Source of the DNA: CAYWOS01 sp964459985
Lineage (GTDB): Bacteria; Bacillota; Clostridia; Christensenellales; Aristaeellaceae
DNA: 33,184 nucleotides
Reading direction: 5' to 3'
NCBI GenBank assembly: GCA_964459985.1
Contig: CAYWOS010000026.1
Coordinates: 1 to 33,184 of the forward strand
Shown here: one piece after another, positions 14,895 through 23,345 of the stretch
Numbering within the stretch: the first letter of the stretch is position 1
Layout of the letters: every line of letters begins with the position of its first letter
Translations under genes and position numbers: made by a program
The notes under the pieces: model-generated
The model's database searches: none
Seen by the model: only the letters and a program-made list of their open reading frames with translations
Told to the model about the DNA's origin: nothing

Positions 14895-15824
14895 TTACGC
14901 CTTGCCGTCGCAGCCGAGCACGTCGACGATCTTGTGGCGCACCATGTCGCGCAGCGCGTCGCGCGCGTCGGTCAGGTACTGGCGAGGATCAAAGTGATCG
15001 GGATGCTCGGCGAGGTGCTTGCGGATGAGCGCGGTGAAAGCGAGGCGCAGATCGCTGTCGATGTTGATCTTGCAGACCGCCATGCTCGCCGCCTTGCGCA
15101 GCATGGCTTCGGGCACGCCCTGCGCGCCGGGCATGCTGCCGCCGAACTGATTGATCATGTCCACATACTCGGGAATGACGCTCGACGCGCCGTGCAGCAC
15201 GATGGGGAAGCAGGGCAGCTGCTTGGAAACTTCCTCCAGAATGTCGAAGCGCAGTTTCGGCTCGCCCTTGAACTTGAACGCGCCGTGGCTGGTGCCGATG
15301 GCGATGGCGAGCGAATCGCAGCCGGTGCGCGTGGCGAACTCGACCACTTCCTCGGGACGGGTGTAGCTCGAATCCTCGGCGGACACCTTGACCTCGTCCT
15401 CGACGCCGGCCAGACGCCCCAATTCGCCCTCGACCACGACGCCGTGATCGTGCGCGTATTCGACCACCTTGCGCGTCACGGCGATGTTTTCCTCAAACGG
15501 AAGATGGCTGCCGTCGATCATGACGGAGGTGAAGCCGCCGTCGATGCAGCTTTTGCACGTCTCGAAATCGGGGCCGTGATCGAGGTGCAGCACGATGGGC
15601 AGATCGGTTTCGACCAACGCCGCCTCGACCAGTTTCACGAGGTAGGTATGGTTGGCGTACTTGCGCGCGCCCTTGCTGACCTGCAGAATCACGGGCGCGT
15701 TTTCGATTTTCGCCGCCTCGGTGATGCCCTGAATGATCTCCATGTTGTTGACGTTGAACGCGCCGACGGCATATCCGCCCTCGTAAGCTTTCCTGAACAT
15801 TTCTTTTGACGTGACAAGCGGCAT
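14895..15824 (-). CDS. fba: Class II fructose-bisphosphate aldolase
   Basis: A 309-aa zinc-dependent aldolase that cleaves fructose 1,6-bisphosphate in glycolysis. Catalytic Asp82 and zinc ligand His83 lie in LHLDHG. VEGELG (132-137) supplies conserved Glu residues, and IAIGTSHGAF contains zinc ligand His180. His211 in VLHGASS is the third zinc ligand, and KINIDSDLR holds the substrate Asn/Asp. Length is standard. GGAGGAG before the ATG at 15824 and a TATAAT promoter immediately upstream show a well-expressed, independent gene. Paralogues acting on tagatose bisphosphate exist; the SDR-like and sugar-specific neighbours that would suggest this are absent. Confidence 0.95.
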   Translation of the reverse strand: MPLVTSKEMFRKAYEGGYAVGAFNVNNMEIIQGITEAAKIENAPVILQVSKGARKYANHTYLVKLVEAALVETDLPIVLHLDHGPDFETCKSCIDGGFTSVMIDGSHLPFEENIAVTRKVVEYAHDHGVVVEGELGRLAGVEDEVKVSAEDSSYTRPEEVVEFATRTGCDSLAIAIGTSHGAFKFKGEPKLRFDILEEVSKQLPCFPIVLHGASSVIPEYVDMINQFGGSMPGAQGVPEAMLRKAASMAVCKINIDSDLRLAFTALIRKHLAEHPDHFDPRQYLTDARDALRDMVRHKIVDVLGCDGKA

Positions 15825-15857
15825 TGCGATAAACCCTCCTCCGTAACATTCCGATCA

Positions 15858-15886
15858 ATTATAACAGATAAAGACAGCTTTGACCA
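15858..15886 (-). promoter_or_regulatory. Promoter of fba
   Basis: On the minus strand, TGGTCA (15886-15881) lies 17 bp from a perfect TATAAT (15863-15858). The -35 abuts the 3' end of the GtrA-like gene. Confidence 0.7.
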
Positions 15887-15889
15887 TCC

Positions 15890-16357
15890 CTAATCCGATT
15901 TCTTTTTGCGGAATATCACGAACCGGCTGGCGACGTAATTGAAGATAACGACCAATACGTTCATGATGAGCTTATCGAGCTTGTCGTCCATCACGAAGAA
16001 CAAAAGCGAGTACAGCAAAAGATCGAACAGCAGATAGGACATCAGCCGCGCCGACACGAACAGCATGAATTCCCGGACCGCGCCCGTTTTGGCCGTCGCC
16101 GCGCTCCTGAACACGAAGATTTTGTTGGTGAAAAACGCGAACAGCACGGACAGAATCCACGCCGTCACGTTGGACGCGTTGCCGATCAAAAGCTGCGTCG
16201 GGCTGCCCGTCGGATACGCGTCCATATGCAGCGCCGCCGTCATGCCGACGTACACGAGCCAGTTGACCGCCGTGGTCAGCGCGCCGAAAACGATATACAG
16301 GATCAATTCGCGCATTTTCTCCCTGTCGCGCAGCAATCCCTTGATTTTTTCGATCAT
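15890..16357 (-). CDS. GtrA-family membrane protein
   Basis: A 155-aa protein with four transmembrane segments, the standard size and topology of the GtrA family. The first segment begins with the typical ILYIVFGALTTAVNWLVY, the second has NVTAWILSVLFAFFTNKIFVF, and the last carries YVASRFVIF followed by a basic tail. Family members are thought to move polyprenyl-phosphate-linked sugars across the membrane or to assist the transferases that use them. The start overlaps the 83-aa gene by ATGA. It closes the CotH-VTC-GT operon, which fits a supply role for the GT-C-like protein two genes upstream; this link is inference. Confidence 0.93.
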   Translation of the reverse strand: MIEKIKGLLRDREKMRELILYIVFGALTTAVNWLVYVGMTAALHMDAYPTGSPTQLLIGNASNVTAWILSVLFAFFTNKIFVFRSAATAKTGAVREFMLFVSARLMSYLLFDLLLYSLLFFVMDDKLDKLIMNVLVVIFNYVASRFVIFRKKKSD

Positions 16358-16605
16358 GGTTTTCCTTCCTTTTGCAGATTGACGAGCGTATCGCCTTCGT
16401 CGCCGCGCGCGTACGCCGCCGCCAGCACGGCCGCAAGCGGCATTTCGCGCGCTTTCTTCCTGCCCGGCGGGAGGTAGAACAAGCTGTCGCCCGCGATGGA
16501 CAGCACCGTCAGGTTCTCGTGCCGGATCGCGCCGTCCGCCGCCTGCCAGACCACCTTGATCTTCCGCCCGTGCTCGAGCGAGTATCGGAGAAACCGTTCA
16601 ATCAC
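16354..16605 (-). CDS. Small uncharacterised protein between GT-C-like and GtrA genes
   Basis: An 83-aa soluble protein. It starts with a GTG at 16605, inside the end of the GT-C-like gene (8-base overlap), and stops in an ATGA overlap with the GtrA-like gene, so it is firmly within the operon. Short strands (KIKVVWQAADGAI, LTVLSIAGDSLFYLP) and a helix (MPLAAVLAAAYARGDEGD) suggest a small beta-barrel of SH3 or WYL-like type. The family is unknown to me. No membrane segment, signal peptide or catalytic motif is visible. Confidence 0.75.
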   Translation of the reverse strand: MIERFLRYSLEHGRKIKVVWQAADGAIRHENLTVLSIAGDSLFYLPPGRKKAREMPLAAVLAAAYARGDEGDTLVNLQKEGKP

Positions 16606-18655
16606 CCGCCGACGCCTCCCCGCTCACGCGGTACAGCGCGTACTTGAGGCCGCTTGACCGGTACACGCGCTCAAACAGCGTATCGAACACCCGCGTGTCC
16701 GCGCCGCAGTCGGTTTCGTCGTACGCGCCGATCAATACGTACGTGACGCCGTATTTGTCCAGCACGCCCATATTGCCCGCCGGATCGCGATAGAAGCGCC
16801 TGATATCGCCCGTGCGCTCGCTCGTGTCAAAGCCGTGGTAGTACAGCCATTCGTCCGGCCCGCACACAATGGTTCGCCCGGCAAGGCTGCTGACGGGGTT
16901 GATGTGCTGCTTCCACGTGAGGATCACGTCGTCCTGATCGGTGTTTTCCTCGAGGTACTCCGCCAGCTCGACGTCCTCCGGCAGAAACATCACATAATCG
17001 CTGACGCACTCGGCGGCGATCGAGAGCGCGCCCGAGGTCAGGCAGAGCGCGGCGGCGATCGCGGCGGCGGCGAAACGCGCGCGGAAGGGCTTCATGGCGC
17101 GCCAGATCTTCAGGGCGTACTCCGCGACGATGATCGAAGCCATCATCGACCAGACGCAAAAGAGCTTGTAGTTGTCGTACTCGTTGGGCTGAAAGCGGAT
17201 GAACTCGGCCAGGACAAAGATCACGAACGCGCCCGAGGCGAGGAAGCGCCACTTCCGCTCGCGCTCGATCAGCGCCAGCAGCAACAGAACGAACGGCAGT
17301 CCGATATTCTTGCAGTAGAACCAGAAATACCCGTCGCGCAGCCCCGCCCGTCCCGGATTATTGACCCAGTTGAACCAGATCGTCAGGAAATGGCTGCTGT
17401 CCGTCGCCTGCCGGAACGTCCACGTCATAAGCTGCGGCAGCGCCAGCGCGACGGCGATCGCGCCGTAAATGATCCACGGGACGATCGCTTCGCCCAATCG
17501 CTTTCGGGAGGCGATCAGGTCGTACGCCATCCAGCCGGCGCTGATCAACCCCAGCGCCAGAAAGCAATGCGTGTTGATCATGGGCAGCGCGCCCGCCAGC
17601 ACGCCAAGCAGCGCGAGCTTGCGGTAATCGGTCTCGCGCCGCAAATACACCGCCGTCGGTCCGTCCTTTTCGCGCAGGACGGTCGCCTGAAGGGGCGTCT
17701 GCGCGCGCTCGCCGAGGGCGTCGTACAGGAGATACAGGCAGGGCAGCAGCGCCGTCCAGCCCGCGAGCGTCGTGCGCTGCGGCGCCATCATGTCGCAGAT
17801 CACGTTGCTCATGCGCAGGTTGTACGTCCAGAACTCCTGATGATTGCTCGGCGACTGATACCAGCCCGTCAGCACGTTTTGAATGCGCGCTCCCAGCCCG
17901 CTTGCGCTTTGCAGCTGATTGACGCCCTGCGCGCCCTGCGCCGTCCCGAGCATGTCGAACACATACAGGAATCCGAGCCCGCCGTTGAGGAAGAACAAAA
18001 GCGACGCGATCACCGCCGCGCCGCGCGACCTCGCGATGCGCTCGGCGAGAATGAGATAGCCCGAAAAGGTCAGCGCCGTCATGAGCACGGCGGGCAGGAT
18101 GATCGCCGCGCGCAGGCTCATGCCGAAAAGCAGGAAGCTGGTGGACAGGCTGTCGGCAAGGAACGGATAGGCGAGCAGCTCGCCCGGATAAATGCTGTAT
18201 TCGGGGGGAAACGCCGCGTCGCGCAGGCCGGTGGCGATGGCCAGATGCAGATTGAGATCGCCGTAGGTGGCCTGCCCGACGTGCAGCGCGCCGTCCGTCG
18301 GCTCAAGCACGTGCGTCCATTGCAGATATCCGCCCAGCACCGTAAGCGGCAGCGCAACGCAGGCCAGCGCGATCAGCAGCCGCTTGTCCTCGCCGCCGAG
18401 CTTTTTCGGCGTCCGCGCGTCGCGGAAGCGCCACGACAGCGCGACGAGCAGCGCGAGCGGCGCCAGCGACAGCCAATGCCCGGCCACCGAAAAGCGCGTG
18501 AAAAACGCCGTCAGCGCGGGCAGCCACATCATGAGCACAAGCCCGAGCGTCACGCCGATCCACGCGCGGGCGATCAAGCGCGTTCGGGGAATCAAAAAGC
18601 GCGTGATCGCGCAGCCCGCGAGCAGATAGACCGCCAGCAGCGCAACGCCGATCAT
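16598..18655 (-). CDS. Large polytopic membrane protein, GT-C glycosyltransferase-like
   Basis: A 685-aa protein with roughly a dozen transmembrane segments over residues 1-540 and a C-terminal extracytoplasmic domain (residues about 560-685). The first large loop contains YGDLNLHLAIATGLRDAAFPPEYSIYPG. This pattern of an acidic residue, then a His and a distal Pro/Tyr, resembles the catalytic loop of GT-C transferases that use polyprenyl-phosphate sugars. The C-terminal part has DVILTWKQHINPVSSLAGRTIVCG and VLDKYGVTYVLIG, seen in many large membrane GT-C-like proteins of unknown specificity. GGGGAGGTGA precedes the ATG. It sits between the VTC-type protein and a GtrA-family protein. The fold is likely; the donor and acceptor are not known. 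Confidence 0.82.
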   Translation of the reverse strand: MIGVALLAVYLLAGCAITRFLIPRTRLIARAWIGVTLGLVLMMWLPALTAFFTRFSVAGHWLSLAPLALLVALSWRFRDARTPKKLGGEDKRLLIALACVALPLTVLGGYLQWTHVLEPTDGALHVGQATYGDLNLHLAIATGLRDAAFPPEYSIYPGELLAYPFLADSLSTSFLLFGMSLRAAIILPAVLMTALTFSGYLILAERIARSRGAAVIASLLFFLNGGLGFLYVFDMLGTAQGAQGVNQLQSASGLGARIQNVLTGWYQSPSNHQEFWTYNLRMSNVICDMMAPQRTTLAGWTALLPCLYLLYDALGERAQTPLQATVLREKDGPTAVYLRRETDYRKLALLGVLAGALPMINTHCFLALGLISAGWMAYDLIASRKRLGEAIVPWIIYGAIAVALALPQLMTWTFRQATDSSHFLTIWFNWVNNPGRAGLRDGYFWFYCKNIGLPFVLLLLALIERERKWRFLASGAFVIFVLAEFIRFQPNEYDNYKLFCVWSMMASIIVAEYALKIWRAMKPFRARFAAAAIAAALCLTSGALSIAAECVSDYVMFLPEDVELAEYLEENTDQDDVILTWKQHINPVSSLAGRTIVCGPDEWLYYHGFDTSERTGDIRRFYRDPAGNMGVLDKYGVTYVLIGAYDETDCGADTRVFDTLFERVYRSSGLKYALYRVSGEASAGD

Positions 18656-18684
18656 ACGCTCACCTCCCCTGCTTCTCCGTCCCT

Positions 18685-19386
18685 TTACTCGATCCCTTCA
18701 TACCGGCGGCAAAGCGTATACTTGGACGCCGCGCTCTGCACCGCCTCGGGGCAGGCATATGAAATCATGTCCGCGATATAGGGCGGCAATACGCGGTTGT
18801 ATTTGACCTCCAGAATGATCTCGTCATGATTGAGCACGGGAACGGTGGGGAGCTTGGCGTCGAACAGATCGATGCTGCGCAGTCCCGTGCGGAGCTGCTT
18901 GTCAAACGTGATCCGCACTTCCTCCGCCGGATGGATGTACGGCTCGCGCACGTAATCGACGATGACGACGGGGTGCAGAAGATTGGTTTTCATCTCGCGG
19001 AACACGTCGCGCAGCAGCCCGAACTTGGTATGCTCCAGCCCCGTCGCGTCGGAAGCGATCAATTGATCGGCCAGATCGCGCGGGATGCGCACGGCGCGCT
19101 TGCTGATGTACTGACCCACCTTGGTTTTGCATTCCATGTGGATCACTTCGTCCGACAGGTTATAGATGCGGATGCGGTACTTGTCGCGGTCCTTGACGCC
19201 GTTGATTTTGTCGTAGAGCGCGTCGTCGAACGCCGTATCGAAATAGAGCGAGCGGATATGATACTCGCCCGTTTCCCTGTCGACGTTGGGATCGGGGTTG
19301 AGCAGCGCCTTCATCGTGCGCGAGAGCACCTCGTATTGCTTTCGCGAGATGAAGAACTTGAGCTCGTGGCGAAGCGGTCGCGCCAT
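18685..19386 (-). CDS. VTC-domain polyphosphate polymerase-like protein
   Basis: A 233-aa protein that is a stand-alone VTC catalytic domain, the tunnel fold that in yeast Vtc4 makes polyphosphate from ATP. The expected basic and acidic residues of the tunnel are present: HELK (7-10), RSLYFD (45-50), YRIRIY (70-75, Arg71/Arg73), ECK (86-88), SKRAVR (95-100), EVRITFD (156-162, Arg158), ILEVKYN (191-197, Glu193/Lys195) and SKYTLCRRY near the end. There is no SPX domain or membrane segment, so it must be a cytosolic partner of the DUF4956 membrane protein, whose stop is one base upstream of this ATG. A GTG nine bases earlier is possible but would sit too close to the ribosome-binding site. Confidence 0.92.
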   Translation of the reverse strand: MARPLRHELKFFISRKQYEVLSRTMKALLNPDPNVDRETGEYHIRSLYFDTAFDDALYDKINGVKDRDKYRIRIYNLSDEVIHMECKTKVGQYISKRAVRIPRDLADQLIASDATGLEHTKFGLLRDVFREMKTNLLHPVVIVDYVREPYIHPAEEVRITFDKQLRTGLRSIDLFDAKLPTVPVLNHDEIILEVKYNRVLPPYIADMISYACPEAVQSAASKYTLCRRYEGIE

Positions 19387-19387
19387 G

Positions 19388-20101
19388 TTACGCACCCGCC
19401 TCAGTCTGGCAGGCGACGAGCGTGGCGTCGTGCACGCCCTCGATATCGAGCATGTGCCCCACCAGATCGCCGCGCTGATCCATGCGCACCTCGACGGTCA
19501 TTTCGGCGCCGGCGCGCGTGACGGTCTTGCTGCGCATCCGGAAGGAGCGGATGGAGCGGCGCAGCTCGTTTTCGATGTCCGCCTGCGCGTACTCGTCGTA
19601 ATGCAGCACGAGCAGATACCCGTCGGGATTGCGGAAACGGATGTAGGACAGCGCCAGCATGATGATCGATATGCCGATGACGGCGATCAAAGCGATGATG
19701 TAGGCGTTCGCGCCGATCAGGATGCCCATGGTGATCGCCCAGAACATATACGCCGTGTCAAGCGGGTCCTTGACCGCCGTGCGGAAGCGCACGATGGACA
19801 GCGCGCCGACCATGCCCATCGAGAGCGCGACGTTCGAGCCGATCGCCATGACGACGGGCGCGGTGACGACGGTGAGCAGGATCAGCGTCAGCGAAAACGT
19901 CGGGCTGTACAGCACGCCGCGATAGGTCTTTTTGTACACGAACGTGATGATCACCCCGGCGATAAAGCCGGCCAACAGCGCCAGCGCCACATTGAGCGGC
20001 GTGAAGCTCGAAAGCTGATTGGCGAACCAATCCGAGAAGGTCGAGCCGGTGGCGATGTCGTTGAAGGTGATGGCCGAGGACAGAATGGCGATGTTGCTCA
20101 T
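19388..20101 (-). CDS. DUF4956 membrane protein
   Basis: A 237-aa protein with an N-terminal membrane part of about four helices: VALALLAGFIAGVIITFVY, FSLTLILLTVVTAPVVMAIG, the AYMFWAITMGILIGA segment and ALIAVIGISIIMLALSYI. A signature MGMVGALSIVRFRTAVKDP lies between helices, as in DUF4956. Residues 155-237 form a soluble domain (YLLVLHYDE...IENELRRSI...VRMDQRGDLVGHMLDIEGVHDATLV) that resembles small ACT/ferredoxin-like domains. I start at the ATG at 20101, which has a perfect GGAGG at TATGGAGGAATACAC; the frame is open upstream but overlaps the CotH gene. DUF4956 proteins are known neighbours of VTC and CotH genes; their role is not established. Confidence 0.93.
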   Translation of the reverse strand: MSNIAILSSAITFNDIATGSTFSDWFANQLSSFTPLNVALALLAGFIAGVIITFVYKKTYRGVLYSPTFSLTLILLTVVTAPVVMAIGSNVALSMGMVGALSIVRFRTAVKDPLDTAYMFWAITMGILIGANAYIIALIAVIGISIIMLALSYIRFRNPDGYLLVLHYDEYAQADIENELRRSIRSFRMRSKTVTRAGAEMTVEVRMDQRGDLVGHMLDIEGVHDATLVACQTEAGA

Positions 20102-20145
20102 GTGTATTCCTCCATACGTAATGATAATCGACGTATTCCTGATCG

Positions 20146-23100
20146 TCAGTCTTCGGGCTGCGCGGGGCACGGGCCGCCGAAGTAATCGAGCATCTGCTCG
20201 TTGGTCAGTTTGAACTGCTCCTGCGTGAGCGTGTAGATGTAGTACGGGCGCTTGCGGATGACGTTGCTTGTGAAATTGATGCGCGTTTTCCAGTAGCGCA
20301 TCATGCCGTCGGCGGTCATGGGCGAATCGGAGTTGATCGTCTTTTCGTTGAACTCCGCCCACCGGTTGAAGTGCATGTTCATTTCCGGCTCGATCTCGGC
20401 GATGCAGGCGTCAAATTCCGCCTTCATGACCTCGCTGGTCAGCGTCTGATAGATCGCGCCGAGCTTGGTGAGGAACAGATCGAGGATATCGGCGTTTTCG
20501 AGGAATTTTCGGAAGATCAGGTTGTTGATCTTCTGCTGTCCCATGCCGGCTTCCTTGAGGTACGACCAAGGGCTGTTGAACTTCGACTGGAACATGCCGT
20601 AATCCAAGTCAAAAACCAGACATTTCCATTTCGCGCCCTCGGTGGGCAGCTTGTAGAACATGATGTTGCCCGGGTCGGAATCGCCGAAGAACATTTTGAT
20701 GGCGAACCAGTCCATGTAGCTCTCGACGTCGATGCGGTCGAGCATGTACTGCAAATCCTCGGGTTTCGTGCCGGGCGACAGCGTTTCGATCTTCTTGAGC
20801 ATGGCGCGGTACTCGGCGTTGCTGCCCTGCACGGTGGACCACCCGGCGCGCAGGATGGTGATCTGATCGGCCAGCTCCTCGTCCAGCCCTTCCCACTGCG
20901 CGATGCAGAAGCGGTCCTTGCGCTCGCGCATGTTGTAGTGCCCCCAGTACACGCCGTTCAGGTAGACCACGACCGGCTCGCCGGCAAGGCGGATGATGTC
21001 GGTATCGACGTACTTGTCGATCAGATTGGTCTGGAACCAATCGTTCACGCGCGTCCACACGCAGTCGTTGCCGCTGTTGCGGAGCGTGAAGGACTTATAG
21101 CTGGTGAAGTCGCGCTCCTCAAAGAGCGGATAATCGAAGTATTTCGCGCCGCCCGACGCCTGCGCGCGAACCTTGAAGGATTTCTGCGGCATATCGAGGC
21201 TGTAATCGCCCATCAGATCCATCTTGATGCCCTGCGAAATCACCTTATCGCCGCTCGTTTTCTCAAAAACCTCGACGTAGCCCGGGCGGTCAATCTTGCC
21301 GAACTCGCGGTAAATCGTGTTCTTGAAGGGGATCTTTTCCTTATTGACGTTCTCGCCCGCCGTCAGCAAGCCGTCCGTCTCGTTCCACAGCTCGTCCGGC
21401 TCGCAGACCAGCGACACGATGCGCAGCGTATGGTAGGTGTTCATGAGATAGGTCGCCGTGACGGCGGCGGAGGGCTGTACGCCGGAGGAGAACGCGCGCG
21501 CGCGGATCACCGTGGTCAGCGCCACGCGGATCGGCTCGGCGTACACGGCGCTGTTCTCAAGCGTCGGGACGCTGCCGTCGGTGGTGTAGCGCACCGTCGT
21601 GCCCTCGGGCACGCTGATCTCGACATAGATAACATCCTTGTACAGCCCGCTCTGCGTCACAAACGCGGGCGCGGCGGTATAGCCCGTGAAGCCCGCGCCG
21701 TTGGCGGCGCGCGGCGTGGGCGTCTCATAATAAAAAAAGCCGTTCGTTCCAAGCGTCCGGCCATAGGATACGTCCGTGGGGATTTCGGGGAGGTACATCC
21801 TGTCCAGCACCCGACCGGTCGCGTCCGACAGCGTCATCATTTCGCCTCCCGCCCTTGCCAGCGCGAAGGAGGCGTGGAATTTCGATCCGTCCAGTCCCGA
21901 GGAAGCGCTTTTATCCAGCAGGATGATTTTGTACTCCCCCGGCTGGATGGCCGCGCCCTGCGGGAAAACCCATTTGCGCGGCCAGTTGACGTTGTCGCTC
22001 AACCCCCAGCCGGAAATATTGACGGTCTGCGCCGTCGAGTTGTAGATTTCGACATAATCCGACGCGCTTTCGCCCGCCGCGGCGAGCACCTTGTCGGCGG
22101 AGGACATAACCTCGGAGAGATACACGCCCGTGGGATTGACGGCGCGCAGGTAGCTGTCCGCCTTCGCCGCGCCGGAAGCGTCGTTGGGCGCGTAGGGCGT
22201 GGCGAGCGTGAACACCTTCCATTCCATCGTGTCGGGATCGCGGCCGTAGCTCACGTCGCGCCCGATGTTCTCAATGACCACGCGGTCGACCAATTCGCCG
22301 GCGACGGTGGACAGCACGATGATTTCCTTTTCGGCGTTGATGGAGAAATTGGCGTGCGGATAGCGCGTGAACTCCTCCATTTTATCCTTGCCCGAGCAGA
22401 ACACGAAGTAATAGCCGTGCGCCGGGATCACGGCGTCCTTGGGGAAAACCCACTTGACGGGCTTGGTGGGATCGTCGCTGATCGCGAGCGTGGCGAGCGA
22501 TACGTCGCGGTCGCCGGCGTTGTACAGCTCGATCCAGTCGGACAGTTCGTCGTCCTCGTCGCGGATGCCCGAGCGCGGGGCGGGCATGATTTCATTGAGA
22601 TAGATCGTGTTCGGCTCGACGGTGTAGGCGGCGAGATAGGCGGCGTGACCGGCGAAGGTGTTCTCATACTCGGGCGAATACTCGTCGGATACCTCGAACG
22701 CGCCCGATTCGTTCAGCAGATAGCTCTCGTCCACATTGAGCGTGGGAATCTTCACCATGTCGATGGCGACGCCGGTGGAATCGAACAGATACACCGATTC
22801 GCCGGTGGAGGACAGGCTGAACTTGGCGTGGAACACCTCGCCCGGCGCATTGGCGTTGACGCCGTCGCAAAATACGATCACGCGCCCGCCCGGAATGATC
22901 GATACGTCGGGGAAGATGAATTTGATGCGCTCGGCGCGGTCGGAAAGGCCGATATCCTTGAGCGACATCGTCTGCTCGGTGGAGTTCCATATCTCCACCC
23001 AGTCGCCGAACGCGCCCCTCTCATCGGGCAGCGCGCTGGCGTTGTCGGTCATGACCTCGCTGATGCGCAGGCCGGCGTGCGTCGACGACACCGCCTCGCC

Positions 23101-23247
23101 CGAGGCGTTGACGGCGCGGACGACGGGCGATTTGGGCATCACGATGATCAGCAGAAGCAGCAGACCGGACAGCAAAATCAGCATGGGCAGACGTCTGTCC
23201 ATCCTGCTGCGGCGCGATTGCTTGCGTTTGTTTCTCGACGACGGCAT
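20146..23247 (-). CDS. Membrane-anchored CotH kinase with three lamin-tail domains and a chitobiase-C-like domain
   Basis: A 1033-aa protein. A basic N-terminus (KRKQSRRSRMDRR) precedes one hydrophobic segment (residues 19-36), a signal anchor. Three lamin-tail domains follow (about 60-170, 215-345 and 370-510), each with a GLRISEVM/IYLNEIM/VYLSEVM strand, a DWVEIWN/DWIELYN/DYVEIYN motif and an FPxxxxIxPG turn. Next is a chitobiase/beta-hexosaminidase C-terminal-type domain (YVEISVPEGTTVRYTTDGSVPT...). The CotH kinase domain fills the last 430 residues: KSFTLRNSGNDC, VYLNGVYWGHYNMRER, and the metal motif FDLDYGM (Asp880/Asp882). CotH of Bacillus phosphorylates spore-coat protein serine. Here the kinase is extracytoplasmic, so it must act on surface substrates and obtain a phosphate donor there. 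First gene of the operon. Confidence 0.93.
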   Translation of the reverse strand: MPSSRNKRKQSRRSRMDRRLPMLILLSGLLLLLIIVMPKSPVVRAVNASGEAVSSTHAGLRISEVMTDNASALPDERGAFGDWVEIWNSTEQTMSLKDIGLSDRAERIKFIFPDVSIIPGGRVIVFCDGVNANAPGEVFHAKFSLSSTGESVYLFDSTGVAIDMVKIPTLNVDESYLLNESGAFEVSDEYSPEYENTFAGHAAYLAAYTVEPNTIYLNEIMPAPRSGIRDEDDELSDWIELYNAGDRDVSLATLAISDDPTKPVKWVFPKDAVIPAHGYYFVFCSGKDKMEEFTRYPHANFSINAEKEIIVLSTVAGELVDRVVIENIGRDVSYGRDPDTMEWKVFTLATPYAPNDASGAAKADSYLRAVNPTGVYLSEVMSSADKVLAAAGESASDYVEIYNSTAQTVNISGWGLSDNVNWPRKWVFPQGAAIQPGEYKIILLDKSASSGLDGSKFHASFALARAGGEMMTLSDATGRVLDRMYLPEIPTDVSYGRTLGTNGFFYYETPTPRAANGAGFTGYTAAPAFVTQSGLYKDVIYVEISVPEGTTVRYTTDGSVPTLENSAVYAEPIRVALTTVIRARAFSSGVQPSAAVTATYLMNTYHTLRIVSLVCEPDELWNETDGLLTAGENVNKEKIPFKNTIYREFGKIDRPGYVEVFEKTSGDKVISQGIKMDLMGDYSLDMPQKSFKVRAQASGGAKYFDYPLFEERDFTSYKSFTLRNSGNDCVWTRVNDWFQTNLIDKYVDTDIIRLAGEPVVVYLNGVYWGHYNMRERKDRFCIAQWEGLDEELADQITILRAGWSTVQGSNAEYRAMLKKIETLSPGTKPEDLQYMLDRIDVESYMDWFAIKMFFGDSDPGNIMFYKLPTEGAKWKCLVFDLDYGMFQSKFNSPWSYLKEAGMGQQKINNLIFRKFLENADILDLFLTKLGAIYQTLTSEVMKAEFDACIAEIEPEMNMHFNRWAEFNEKTINSDSPMTADGMMRYWKTRINFTSNVIRKRPYYIYTLTQEQFKLTNEQMLDYFGGPCPAQPED

Positions 23248-23297
23248 CGTTGCGCTCCTTCATGGATATCGGGCTTCCGCGCATCGGAATCCTGTGC

Positions 23298-23306
23298 ATT
23301 ATAGCA
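23298..23306 (-). promoter_or_regulatory. Extended -10 promoter of the CotH-DUF4956-VTC operon
   Basis: On the minus strand, TGC-TATAAT (23306-23298) is a perfect extended -10; the matching -35 (TTCCCT, 17 bp upstream) is weak. The -10 is framed by an exact inverted repeat TGTGC-TATAAT-GCACA, a possible operator. Confidence 0.65.
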
Positions 23307-23345
23307 CATTGCGCGGGATCAGGGAAGTCCGATTTCGTCTTTTTA

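Noticed and set aside
16835..18781. A 648-codon open frame on the plus strand opposite the GT-C-like gene
   Set aside because: The translation is extremely rich in Arg, Gln and His with no recognisable domain; the minus strand gives a normal membrane protein with a ribosome-binding site.
20371..23304. A 977-codon open frame on the plus strand opposite the CotH gene
   Set aside because: It is a by-product of GC-rich codon use on the other strand. Its translation is Arg/His/Val-rich without domain features, while the minus strand gives clear lamin-tail and CotH domains.
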